Shown here piece after piece: positions 1 to 8,327 of a DNA stretch of 35,234 nucleotides; the stretch's first letter is position 1, and every line of letters starts with the position of its first letter. The translations under genes were made by a program, and so were the position numbers. The DNA lies in assembly GCA_023259635.1 (NCBI GenBank), contig JALRGX010000138.1, forward strand, positions 1 to 35,234. The letters run 5' to 3'. This DNA is from Methylotenera sp. (GTDB lineage: Bacteria > Pseudomonadota > Gammaproteobacteria > Burkholderiales > Methylophilaceae). A model generated the notes under the pieces. That model was not told the DNA's origin. It did no database searches and was given only the letters and a program-made list of their open reading frames with translations.

Positions 1-432
1 CTGGTATTGCCCGAACATGGGCACATTCCGCTCCGGCCAGTGCAACTGGTAAATATCGACGTAGTCAGTCTGTAAACGCTTGAGCGAATCCTCAATCGCA
101 GCACGGATATTGGTCCGATCTAATGAGGGTGGCCCTCCACGTATCCAGTGCATACCGCGACGCGGGCCTGCTATTTTGGTGCCAAGAATAATCTTGTCGC
201 GCGGCTGCTTCTTAAGCCAGCTACCGACCATGGTTTCAGTACGCGTATAGGTTTCAGCTTTTGGCGGCACCGGATACATCTCGGCGGTGTCAATAAAGTT
301 GATACCTTGTGCCACAGCATAATCCAACTGCTCATGCGCCTCCGCCTCCGTATTCTGGTCACCATAAGTCATGGTACCCAAACAGATTTTAGAAACGGTT
401 AGATCAGTGTTACCAAGTTGGGTATATTCCAT
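1..432 (-). CDS. tas: Aldo/keto reductase, Tas-like (3' end cut by window)
   Basis: NAD(P)H-dependent aldo/keto reductase of the Tas subfamily; the physiological substrate is unknown. Only the first 144 residues are present because the gene runs off the left edge. The N-terminus MEYTQLGNTDLTVSKICLGT, followed by TMTYGDQNTEAEAHEQLDYA, closely follows E. coli Tas as I remember it. The catalytic Asp/Tyr region is seen as FIDTAEMYPVPP, and the conserved stretch SLKRLQTDYVDIYQLHWP lies near residue 120. The ATG shares its A with the TAA stop of the upstream gene (TAATG), so the two are probably translationally coupled. The family call is firm. The Tas subfamily is likely. Nothing can be said about the C-terminal half. 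Confidence 0.88.
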   Translation of the reverse strand, partial: MEYTQLGNTDLTVSKICLGTMTYGDQNTEAEAHEQLDYAVAQGINFIDTAEMYPVPPKAETYTRTETMVGSWLKKQPRDKIILGTKIAGPRRGMHWIRGGPPSLDRTNIRAAIEDSLKRLQTDYVDIYQLHWPERNVPMFGQYQ

Positions 433-1013
433 TAATGTAAAACCTTATCCTTATCTAATACGCCATCAGCTAGCTCTTCCGTATTTATCTGTGGCTGCGG
501 CATTACTTTTGCACCAATATTCCAGCCGGACTCCCTCACCGAAAGCTGCAGCATATTGCACAATGCCAGAACAAGCGCTGGTGTCAGATTCATATGCACC
601 ACAATACCTTCCAGACATGTGACATCCAGATGCCTAATGTTGTCTCCGGAAAGTTGCAGTTTTGTCGCCAACAATGCGCCTTCATTACGCATGCCTTTTC
701 GAGGCTGGTATTTGGTAGCAAAATCCATTTTTTTTAGCACTTCTGTAGCTTGCGCCTCCTGCTTGAATTGCTCTACCGCATTCGCGGGCAATGCATCAGG
801 TTGAATAGAGTCAGCTGTAGGCAAATAGGTTTCACCATTTAGCAGCTGCCACAACTGCTTCGTAATGCGACAAGTTAACCATAACACCAGCTCGGTATCG
901 TCACTCAGGCCAACTCGCAGCAGCAGGCGATCCTGCTCGAGGTTATACGAGAGATTCAACTGCTGGATGCCGGCTTCGGGTTTTGGTGCTTCAGATGGTG
1001 TTTGATCGGTCAA
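432..1013 (-). CDS. Conserved-looking hypothetical protein, 193 aa
   Basis: I do not recognise a named domain. The protein is soluble-looking, with no signal peptide or membrane segment. It has an acidic/proline-rich N-terminus, a segment of alternating hydrophobic and polar residues (LNLSYNLEQDRLLLRVGLSD, residues about 19-38) suggesting beta strands, a Trp-containing helix (ITKQLWQLL) and a second hydrophobic helix near residue 150. The only in-frame start near the open end is TTG at 1013; no ATG is available upstream in frame and no strong ribosome-binding site is seen, so the start is uncertain. It ends in TAATG overlapping the aldo/keto reductase start. It is divergent from groES and shares the 1014-1154 intergenic region with it. 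Confidence 0.7.
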   Translation of the reverse strand: MTDQTPSEAPKPEAGIQQLNLSYNLEQDRLLLRVGLSDDTELVLWLTCRITKQLWQLLNGETYLPTADSIQPDALPANAVEQFKQEAQATEVLKKMDFATKYQPRKGMRNEGALLATKLQLSGDNIRHLDVTCLEGIVVHMNLTPALVLALCNMLQLSVRESGWNIGAKVMPQPQINTEELADGVLDKDKVLH

Positions 1014-1045
1014 AACAGAATTTCCATATTTTTTTGTAATTAGCC

Positions 1046-1076
1046 CTTGAAAAACTAAAGTTCGGGCACAACATTA
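1046..1076 (+). promoter_or_regulatory. Candidate sigma-32 type promoter of groESL
   Basis: CTTGAAA at 1046-1052 matches the heat-shock sigma-32 -35 consensus. About 14 bases further on, GCACAACATT (1067-1076) is a weak match to the CCCCAT-type -10. The position, just upstream of and touching the CIRCE operator, is as expected for groESL. The -10 is poor, so this is only a candidate. Confidence 0.4.
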
Positions 1077-1100
1077 GCAATCGAAGTGTGTGAGTGCTAA
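1074..1100 (+). promoter_or_regulatory. CIRCE operator (HrcA repressor site) of groESL
   Basis: The inverted repeat TTAGCAATC, nine spacer bases (1083-1091), GAGTGCTAA matches the CIRCE consensus TTAGCACTC-N9-GAGTGCTAA with one mismatch in the left arm. It lies 54 bases before the groES ATG. It implies repression by HrcA, with de-repression under heat or misfolding stress. Confidence 0.9.
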
Positions 1101-1154
1101 AATCACGCATCACAAACTAACACCAATTTTAAGCATAACTCAAGGAGAAATCTA

Positions 1155-1442
1155 ATGAAAATTCGTCCATTACATGACCGCGTGGTTGTAAAACGCTCAG
1201 AAGAAGAACGTACAACCGCATCTGGCATTGTAATTCCAGATTCTGCTACTGAAAAACCTGACCAAGGTGTTGTTATCGCTGTTGGTAACGGCAAAAAAGA
1301 TGACAGCGGCAAAGCTATCGCTCTGGACGTAAAAGTTGGCGACAAAGTGCTGTTCTCTAAATATGGCCATCAAACCGTTAAAGTTGACGGTGAAGAAGTA
1401 TTGGTCATGCGTGAAGACGACATCATGGCGATCGTTGAGTAA
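1155..1442 (+). CDS. groES: Co-chaperonin GroES (HSP10)
   Basis: Seven-subunit lid of the GroEL chaperonin in the cytoplasm; it caps the folding chamber in an ATP-dependent cycle. The 95-residue length is standard. The N-terminus [14 protein letters not shown], the mobile-loop region [13 protein letters not shown] (residues about 17-29) and the C-terminal [20 protein letters not shown] are diagnostic. The start is fixed by AAGGAG at 1142-1147, seven bases before the ATG. It is the first gene of the groES-groEL operon under CIRCE and a possible sigma-32 promoter. A palindromic element separates it from groEL, which is an unusual interruption of this operon. Confidence 0.98.
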   Translation: MKIRPLHDRVVVKRSEEERTTASGIVIPDSATEKPDQGVVIAVGNGKKDDSGKAIALDVKVGDKVLFSKYGHQTVKVDGEEVLVMREDDIMAIVE

Positions 1443-1567
1443 TTTGGCGGTCTACGGTAGCGCGCTACTGCGTTGCTTGAAGCCGTTTAAGCTCGCCGTA
1501 CTTTTTGTACTGTCTTCGCTTAATACGTTTCTCGCGCCTTGTATCGCATCTACCTCGCCACACCAAA
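1443..1567. repeat. Dispersed imperfect palindrome, copy 1 (groES-groEL spacer)
   Basis: An element of about 125 bp bounded by TTTGG (1443-1447) and CCAAA (1563-1567). Inner features include CTGCGTTGC near 1478-1486 and a central GTACTTTTTGTAC hairpin near 1497-1510. It shares the CTGCGTTG core, and a similar order of inner motifs, with the copies at 3241-3349 and 13284-13383 (the last inverted). It lies inside the groESL transcript, so it would be transcribed as a hairpin. Confidence 0.65.
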
Positions 1568-1600
1568 CATTTAGATATAAAGAATTTTTAGGAGATTTAA

Positions 1601-3240
<1,640 letters not shown>

Positions 3241-3241
<1 letters not shown>

Positions 3242-3349
3242 TTTTGCATTTAAGCAGTTCAGTGATACTGCGTTGTGCAAGCCTTGCCATACTAGTTGTA
3301 TTATCTTCGGCTTGCACGCCTAGTCTCACTTTCCTGCTTCACGCAAAAT
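3241..3349. repeat. Dispersed imperfect palindrome, copy 2 (after groEL)
   Basis: Bounded by ATTTTGC (3241-3247) and GCAAAAT (3343-3349). It folds almost end to end: AAGCAG..AGTGA.ACT..CG..GTGCAAGCC on the left pairs with the same series read on the opposite strand from the right end. It carries the ACTGCGTTG core seen in copies 1 and 3. Its first base is the last base of the groEL stop codon. Confidence 0.7.
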
Positions 3350-3367
3350 GTGTTACTTTGCATATGG

Positions 3368-3396
3368 AAAAAGCCTCGTAATTTGCGAGGCTTTTT
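3368..3396 (+). terminator. Intrinsic terminator after groEL
   Basis: AAAAAGCCTCG, a short loop (taatttg), then CGAGGCTTTTTT. This is a strong stem followed by a T run and ends the groESL transcript. Confidence 0.9.
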
Positions 3397-3440
3397 TGTT
3401 TGTAGTTATTGATATTACTTTTAAAAGTTAGGAAAAAAGA

Positions 3441-3635
3441 ATGAAAATGATAAAAGTTTCATCATCTGCAATATCTGCAATTGGTTATGACTCCTCCACT
3501 TCTACAATGAGAATTGTCTTTATCGAAAGTGGTCCCTACGATTATCACAGCGTTCCTGAGCATATATTTACTGCGTTTCTTCAGTCTAACTCAAAAGGTG
3601 CTTATTACAACGACCACATACGCGACCACTATTAA
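3441..3635 (+). CDS. KTSC domain protein, 64 aa
   Basis: A single KTSC domain, a small beta-rich fold named after a C-terminal domain of some lysyl-tRNA synthetases and also found as a stand-alone bacterial protein of unknown role. Visible features are SSSAISAIGYDSSTSTMRI (a strand pair), the FIESGPYDYHSVPEHIFTAF motif with its conserved Y-x-Y and VP, and a C-terminal SKGAYYNDHIRDHY; the last part is the typical end of this domain. A purine-rich AGGAAAAAAG precedes the ATG. It lies 34 bases upstream of the OLD-family nuclease gene on the same strand and is probably co-transcribed. Whether the two work together is inference. Confidence 0.8.
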   Translation: MKMIKVSSSAISAIGYDSSTSTMRIVFIESGPYDYHSVPEHIFTAFLQSNSKGAYYNDHIRDHY

Positions 3636-3669
3636 CCAGCAGCCTTAACTATTCAAAAAGGTAGTAATC

Positions 3670-5412
3670 ATGAAAATAAAAAAAATTACCGTAGATGGAT
3701 TTAGATGTCTTTTAGATTTTGAAGTTACTTTTGAAGATGATTTGACTGTAATTGTTGGCGAAAATGATGCAGGGAAATCATCTTTAGTTGAGTGCCTAAA
3801 AGTGGTTACCCAAGGCCGTGAAGTTGAGATAGATGACTTCAATCATAACCTTGATGTAATTAGCATTAGCATTAATACGGACGAGTTTAAATTTTCGAAG
3901 CAATACAAAAAAAATGAAACTGTAATAACAGAGGGTGATTTAACTGCCTCGCCTACGGTTGAGTACATTAACAGCATTAGGAGTTGGTTAAATAACGCTA
4001 ATCTAGATTTAGAAGATGCTGACGAACAAGGAAAAATCAAACAGACAGCAAAAATATTCGGAATTCCAGTTAGAGCCAATTCGAATATAGCAAACCTAAA
4101 AACTTCAATTTTAGAAATGCTTGATGATGATAATGTAGTAATAACTGGAGCAACATTTCCTTCGTTTAATAATATTCAATTAGATGGCCGACACTTCGAG
4201 AATGTTTCCGGCTTTTTCAAAGAAGTGTTCTTAAAAGGGAAACAAAGCGAAATATGGGATGAAGAAATAAATGATGAAAGAACCATTGAAGAGTTTGTTA
4301 AAGACAAAATAAACAGTTACTCAACTCATATAGAGCAAAGTATTGTAGACACCGGCATACTCAGGAGAATGCAGCTTTTTTTAAAAGACCTAACCGAAGT
4401 TAAAATTGAGCCAGTCTTCCAAAAGAAAGATTTAAATATTGATGCCAAAGTAAAGTTCATTGAAAACGGTCAAGAAGTATCGATTGATAAAAAAGGTGAT
4501 GGTACCAAAAGAAGGATTACCATGGCTCTTCTAGAGTACAAAAAAGAACAAGCGTTATTAGATCATGACACGTCTACTATCTACCTGTTAGATGAACCAG
4601 ATACTCATCTTCATGTTAAAGCTCAAATCGAATTCTTAAATACCGTAAAGGATTTTGCAAGGACTGGGAGTCAAGTGATATTGACAACGCACTCTCCATT
4701 TATAATAAACTCAGTCCAACCTAAAAAGTTAAGGCTTTTAGAAAATTTAGATAATCACAGTAGAATCAAATATATAAAAAGTGATGTAGAGGCGGCAGAT
4801 AGGATTCTTAGATCAATAGGTGTTGAGAATACATACTTGTTCTTTGCTAGGCACATAATTATTGTGGAAGGCGAGACGGAAGAGCAGTTTCTACCATCCC
4901 ATTTCATTAAGTCATTTGATGAAACGATTTCTTCTTCTCTTATCAAAATAATTAACTGTAAGGGGATTACAAATATCCCTGGTTTTGCCAAAGCTATGTT
5001 AGAAATACACAATCCAGAAAATATACACTTACTATACGACAATGATGCATCTCCAGAATTAACAGAATTAATTAACGAACTTGGTGTTCCTGATGAAAGG
5101 AAATACATAATCGGCACCAAAGAATTTGAAGATGCATTTTCAGACGAAGCTCTGCATTTAGCTTGGTGTAACTATCTTACCGATGCAGGAAAAGAAATTC
5201 CTAACACTTGGTCTATAGAAGCAATAAAAACTATACGCACTGAATGTGCGAATACTGACAAGAAGTTCTCAAAAGAAATTAGAAGCCTTAACCAAGGCGG
5301 TAAGAAAATGAGTAAGCCAATTCTTGGAAATGCTATTGGGCAACATCTAGATAGTGAGCACATCCCCCCTAGACTACTTGAACTGGTGCAAGCAGTGATG
5401 CAGTCAGCATAG
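3670..5412 (+). CDS. OLD-family ATP-dependent nuclease (ATPase + TOPRIM), 580 aa
   Basis: Overcoming-lysogenisation-defect (OLD) family protein: an SMC/ABC-like ATPase fused to a TOPRIM nuclease. Walker A is GENDAGKSS at residues about 30-38, Walker B is YLLDEPDTHLH near 305-315 and the switch histidine is in TTHSPFIIN near 340. The TOPRIM glutamate is in IIIVEGETEEQF near 396-407 and a metal-binding aspartate pair in LLYDNDASPEL near 454. Length and order fit a class 1 (stand-alone) OLD protein. Members act as DNA nucleases and several are phage defence effectors. The gene is visibly richer in A and T than its groEL and fklB neighbours, and no helicase partner (as in Gabija) follows, so transfer is likely. 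The partner may be the KTSC protein just upstream. Confidence 0.88.
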   Translation: MKIKKITVDGFRCLLDFEVTFEDDLTVIVGENDAGKSSLVECLKVVTQGREVEIDDFNHNLDVISISINTDEFKFSKQYKKNETVITEGDLTASPTVEYINSIRSWLNNANLDLEDADEQGKIKQTAKIFGIPVRANSNIANLKTSILEMLDDDNVVITGATFPSFNNIQLDGRHFENVSGFFKEVFLKGKQSEIWDEEINDERTIEEFVKDKINSYSTHIEQSIVDTGILRRMQLFLKDLTEVKIEPVFQKKDLNIDAKVKFIENGQEVSIDKKGDGTKRRITMALLEYKKEQALLDHDTSTIYLLDEPDTHLHVKAQIEFLNTVKDFARTGSQVILTTHSPFIINSVQPKKLRLLENLDNHSRIKYIKSDVEAADRILRSIGVENTYLFFARHIIIVEGETEEQFLPSHFIKSFDETISSSLIKIINCKGITNIPGFAKAMLEIHNPENIHLLYDNDASPELTELINELGVPDERKYIIGTKEFEDAFSDEALHLAWCNYLTDAGKEIPNTWSIEAIKTIRTECANTDKKFSKEIRSLNQGGKKMSKPILGNAIGQHLDSEHIPPRLLELVQAVMQSA

Positions 5413-5416
5413 CCAT

Positions 5417-5445
5417 GTAGGGTGGGTCACTTGATGACCCACGCG
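5417..5445. repeat. REP hairpin 1, forward
   Basis: GTAG GGTGGGTCA cttga TGACCCACGCG: a hairpin preceded by the GTAG tetranucleotide typical of REP sequences recognised by RAYT transposases. It begins five bases after the OLD gene stop. Confidence 0.8.
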
Positions 5446-5470
5446 TTGCAATAGTATAGCTTATCACTTC

Positions 5471-5496
5471 CGCGTGGGGTTAAAACCCCACCCTAC
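5471..5496. repeat. REP hairpin 2, inverted
   Basis: CGCGTGGGGTTAAAACCCCACCCTAC, the inverse orientation of the REP consensus (it ends in CTAC). With REP 1 it forms a BIME-like inverted pair. The stem is TGGGGTT/AACCCCA, so arm bases differ from REP 1 while pairing is kept. Confidence 0.75.
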
Positions 5497-5560
5497 AAGA
5501 GCCATCAACCCAAGATTACCACCATTTTGGATATATAAAGCCTAAAGCTAGCCAACTCAG

Positions 5561-5588
5561 GTAGGGTGGGCAACTGGTTGCCCACGCG
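5561..5588. repeat. REP hairpin 3, forward
   Basis: GTAGGGTGGGCAAC tg GTTGCCCACGCG. It lies 24 bases before the RAYT start codon and is the inverse of REP 4 behind the gene. Confidence 0.85.
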
Positions 5589-5612
5589 TAAAATATCCCG
5601 CACAATCTAACG

Positions 5613-6161
5613 ATGTCACATTATCGTCGCGCCAACACCGCTGGAGCTACTTACTTCTTTACTGTCGTCACTTACCGTAGGCGTCAGTTCCTGTGCGATG
5701 AAGATGTGCGTGATGCGTTAAAACTAGCAATTAATAAAGTACGCGAAAAGCATCCTTTTACAATAGATGCTTGGGTTTTATTACCTGACCACATTCACAC
5801 CATTTGGACATTGCCACCTAACGATTCCAACTTTGCACTCCGTTGGCAACTGATTAAACGCTATGTCACCCAATGTTGCGGCACTCGCTTACACAACCCG
5901 CAATGGATGAATACATCCAAAGCAAAACATCGAGAATCCACATTATGGCAACGCCGTTATTGGGAGCATCAAATTAGAGATGAGTTGGATTATGCAAAAC
6001 ACATGGATTATTTGCATTACAATCCAGTGAAACATCAATTGGTAAAACAAGTCAAAGATTGGCCGTACTCCACATTTCACCGCTACGTTAAACAAGACGT
6101 TTATGATGAAAATTTGGCAGTAGAAGTATTATTAGAACCAAGTGATTTTGGCGATAAGTAA
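5613..6161 (+). CDS. REP-associated tyrosine transposase (RAYT, IS200-like fold)
   Basis: Single-copy HUH/Y1 tyrosine nuclease related to IS200/IS605 TnpA, which cleaves REP hairpins. MSHYRRANTAGATYFFTVVTYRR is interrupted here for length, but its opening (residues 1-20) is the family signature. The HUH motif is LPDHIHTIW (residues about 56-64). A conserved WQRRYWEHQIRDELDYAKHM segment follows, then the LHYNPVKH motif carrying candidate catalytic tyrosines. The length of 182 residues is normal, so it looks intact. It is bracketed by REP hairpins 1-3 upstream and REP 4 downstream in opposite orientation. RAYTs are usually domesticated and not self-mobile. Confidence 0.93.
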   Translation: MSHYRRANTAGATYFFTVVTYRRRQFLCDEDVRDALKLAINKVREKHPFTIDAWVLLPDHIHTIWTLPPNDSNFALRWQLIKRYVTQCCGTRLHNPQWMNTSKAKHRESTLWQRRYWEHQIRDELDYAKHMDYLHYNPVKHQLVKQVKDWPYSTFHRYVKQDVYDENLAVEVLLEPSDFGDK

Positions 6162-6185
6162 ATGGAAATTTTAGGTATAAAGCAA

Positions 6186-6213
6186 CGCGTGGGCAACCAA
6201 TTGCCCACCCTAC
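6186..6213. repeat. REP hairpin 4, inverted
   Basis: CGCGTGGGCAAC caa TTGCCCACCCTAC, starting 25 bases after the RAYT stop codon. It is the mirror of REP 3 and closes the REP-RAYT-REP unit. Confidence 0.85.
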
Positions 6214-6364
6214 TCATTCCCATTGTTTATCGTCAGGATGAAAGTAAACCAACCCACCACCAGCGGGTTTTGTTTTATCCATCATTCTCCGTCATAATTA
6301 CAAGTTATGCCGCGCGCATCACTCACATTCTGAACGTAATCCCTTTAAACTACGAAAGAAAACA

Positions 6365-6991
6365 ATGACAATTGCATTAGACACCTTAACCCAACGCTTA
6401 AGTTATATTGTTGGTGAAAACATGGCACATCAGCTTAAAAATGATGGGCTGGACTTGGATACAGAAATAGTTGCACTTGCCATTAACGATGTCATGGCAG
6501 GCAATCCATCACGTTTATCTGATGCGGAAAAAAGAAGTACGGTTGAACAATTTCAAAAAAAGAGCCAGGAAAAACAAATGGCCGCACATGCTGAGCAGTC
6601 TGCAAAAAACAAGGCAGAAGGTGCAGCATACTTGGCAGAAAACAGCAAAAAGGAGGGTGTTATCACCACAGATAGCGGCCTGCAATATAAATTACTGGTA
6701 GCCGGCAGCGGTGCAACACCTAGCAAAAGTGGCCGGGTAAAAGTACATTACCAAGGCACACTGATTGATGGCACGGTGTTTGATAGCTCTTATGACCGCG
6801 GCGAGCCTATCGTTTTCCCGGTGACGGGTGTGATTGCGGGTTGGGTTGAAGGTTTGCAGTTAATGCAGGTGGGCAGTAAAGTTGAATTGGCTATCCCATC
6901 GCAATTGGCTTATGGCGCACATGGCAGTGGCCCAGCCATTGGCCCGGATGCAACATTGATCTTTGAAGTTGAGTTATTAGGCATCGAGTAA
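6365..6991 (+). CDS. fklB: FKBP-type peptidyl-prolyl cis-trans isomerase, FklB (FKBP22) type
   Basis: Catalyses proline cis-trans isomerisation as a folding helper. Residues 1-95 form the helical dimerisation domain of the Mip/FkpA/FklB group (ending in QEKQMAAHAEQSAKNKAEGAA). Residues about 100-208 are the FKBP catalytic domain with VKVHYQGTLIDGTVFDSSYD, VIAGWVEGLQLM and AIPSQLAYGAHGSG. No signal peptide is seen, which favours the cytoplasmic FklB type over periplasmic FkpA or Mip. The 208-residue length agrees with E. coli FKBP22 (206). It is a single gene between the REP unit and a hairpin terminator. Confidence 0.92.
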   Translation: MTIALDTLTQRLSYIVGENMAHQLKNDGLDLDTEIVALAINDVMAGNPSRLSDAEKRSTVEQFQKKSQEKQMAAHAEQSAKNKAEGAAYLAENSKKEGVITTDSGLQYKLLVAGSGATPSKSGRVKVHYQGTLIDGTVFDSSYDRGEPIVFPVTGVIAGWVEGLQLMQVGSKVELAIPSQLAYGAHGSGPAIGPDATLIFEVELLGIE

Positions 6992-7001
6992 GCCTAGTAC
7001 T

Positions 7002-7035
7002 TACAAAGGGGGCAACCAAGCCCCCTTACCTTGTA
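7002..7035 (+). terminator. Hairpin terminator candidate after fklB
   Basis: TACAA AGGGGGC aaccaa GCCCCCTTACC TTGTA. A very stable GC stem of eight pairs with a further flanking TACAA/TTGTA pairing. There is no true T tract, so it may act as an RNA-stabilising or weak terminating hairpin. Confidence 0.55.
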
Positions 7036-7070
7036 CATTTACACCAAATCCTGGACACTCTCTCAGCCCC

Positions 7071-7832
7071 ATGCAACTACATTACCAAACACTAGGTCAA
7101 GGTCAGCCGCTCATTTTGCTTCACGGTTTATTTGGCTCTGGCGATAACTGGGGCACGGTTGCCAAACATCTTTCGCAACACTACCAAGTGATAAGTGTGG
7201 ATTTACGCAACCATGGTAGATCACCCCATAGTGCATCTCAAAACTACAGCAATATGGCAGATGACCTGCTTGAGTTGTGCGACGCGCTCAGCTTGGAACG
7301 CATTCATTTACTAGGGCATTCGTTAGGCGGGAAAGTGGCGATGCAGTTTGCTACAGACCATCCGGATCGACTCGAGAAATTAATTGTGGCAGACATGGCA
7401 ATGCGGGCTTATGCCGATGCACACACCCATTTGATCGATGCGATGATGGGCATTGACCTTACCACACTGCAAAGCCGCCATGAGGTGGACAAAGCATTGA
7501 ACAACATCATCCCCCAAGCCATGGTGCGCCAATTTCTGCTCATGAATTTAGTCAAGTCAGACAGCAACCTGGCATGGCGCATCAACCTGCCCGCACTAAA
7601 AACCAATTACCCCAGCCTGCAACAAGCCGTGTGTGAAAATGCACACTATGAAAAACCTTGCCTGTTTATCCGTGGCGAACATAGTGATTATGTACAGGAT
7701 GTAGATACTGAACATATCAAAACCAATTTTACAAATGCTCAATTTGCCAGTTTACCAACAGGTCACTGGGTACACGCAGAACAGCCGCAAGCATTTATAG
7801 AAATGGTAGGCAATTTTCTTGTTGAAAGTTAG
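7071..7832 (+). CDS. ybfF: Alpha/beta-hydrolase, YbfF-like esterase
   Basis: Cytosolic carboxylesterase of the alpha/beta-hydrolase fold acting on short acyl (thio)esters; the natural substrate is unsettled. The oxyanion region is LLHGLFGSGDNWG (residues about 16-28), the nucleophile elbow is GHSLGGK (serine near residue 83) and the catalytic histidine is in PTGHWVHAEQP near 229. DLRNHGRSPHS is a strong YbfF marker. The 253-residue length matches the family. It stands alone between two hairpins and shares no obvious pathway with its neighbours. Confidence 0.9.
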   Translation: MQLHYQTLGQGQPLILLHGLFGSGDNWGTVAKHLSQHYQVISVDLRNHGRSPHSASQNYSNMADDLLELCDALSLERIHLLGHSLGGKVAMQFATDHPDRLEKLIVADMAMRAYADAHTHLIDAMMGIDLTTLQSRHEVDKALNNIIPQAMVRQFLLMNLVKSDSNLAWRINLPALKTNYPSLQQAVCENAHYEKPCLFIRGEHSDYVQDVDTEHIKTNFTNAQFASLPTGHWVHAEQPQAFIEMVGNFLVES

Positions 7833-7879
7833 CCCATCCAATAAAAAGCCATCACCACAACTATGATATTACGAATGTA

Positions 7880-7907
7880 AAAAAGCCTCGCAAATACGGG
7901 GCTTTTT
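7880..7907 (+). terminator. Intrinsic terminator after ybfF
   Basis: AAAAAGCCTCG caaata CGGGGCTTTTT, one G-T pair in the stem, then a T run. It resembles the groEL terminator in sequence. Confidence 0.85.
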
Positions 7908-7996
7908 CTTTTCCGCGATGCTGAAGCAATATACCAATATGGCTCGATAGCTAAAAAGTGACCGATAATAAATATTTACAAAATACTTACAAACTA

Positions 7997-8026
7997 TTTA
8001 CATTGTTTGAAATTTACGTTTATACT
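7997..8026 (+). promoter_or_regulatory. Sigma-70 promoter candidate, plus strand
   Basis: TTTACA (7997-8002), 18-base spacer, TATACT (8021-8026). It faces the hairpin block at 8044-8207, so a transcript would be antisense to the proposed minus-strand sRNA and might also read toward uvrD. Its function is unknown. Confidence 0.35.
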
Positions 8027-8062
8027 AGCGCTCAACCTCACACCGCTACAAAAATAGCGGGC

Positions 8063-8099
8063 AAAAAAAGACCCCGATTAAGGGGAAGAAATCGGGGTC
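8063..8099 (-). terminator. Intrinsic terminator, minus strand
   Basis: A ten-pair perfect stem (8070-8079 with 8090-8099), a ten-base loop, then TTTTTTT on the minus strand. No protein gene on the minus strand ends here, so it most likely ends a non-coding RNA. Confidence 0.8.
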
Positions 8100-8207
8100 A
8101 GCAACGCCTCATCGTCTAAGGCTTCCGCTCAGGGAGGAAAGGAGCGGAAAGGTAATTTACATTACCTGACAATCTGACCAACCTGGTTCAGAATTGGTTC
8201 TAAAAAT
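8063..8207 (-). ncRNA. Candidate trans-acting sRNA with C-rich loops
   Basis: Read on the minus strand, nearly the whole stretch folds into five successive hairpins: ACCAA..TTGGT (about 8176-8198), GGTAAT gtaa ATTACC (8151-8166), TTCCGCTC..GAGCGGAA (8123-8149), GCCT..AGGC (about 8106-8122) and a terminator GACCCCGATT..AATCGGGGTC (8070-8099) followed by seven T. The loops of hairpins 3 and 5 are CTTTCCTCCCT and TCTTCCCCTT, that is C-rich anti-Shine-Dalgarno sequences as in several regulatory sRNAs. The perfect terminator sets strand and 3' end. The 5' end is a guess, placed below an AT-rich -10-like TAATAAT at 8214-8220. I do not recognise the family. Confidence 0.5.
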
Positions 8208-8327
8208 TTACAAATTATTACATTATTTATCCTCCCTAAAATAAACCCCATCTCTGGTTAGTGATTCTGATACCTTAGAATTCATCTCATCCATATGAAC
8301 AACAGCAAAATTAGACTTGGTGAGTCA

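Noticed and set aside
6162-6368. A 68-residue ORF right after the RAYT gene
   Set aside because: It reads through REP 4 and has no domain or composition like a protein.
8041-8166. Plus-strand reading of the hairpin block as a CsrA/RsmA sponge RNA (GGA-rich loops)
   Set aside because: The loops do contain GGA, but the T run after the perfect stem exists only on the minus strand, and no plus-strand terminator is seen. The minus-strand sRNA explains more.
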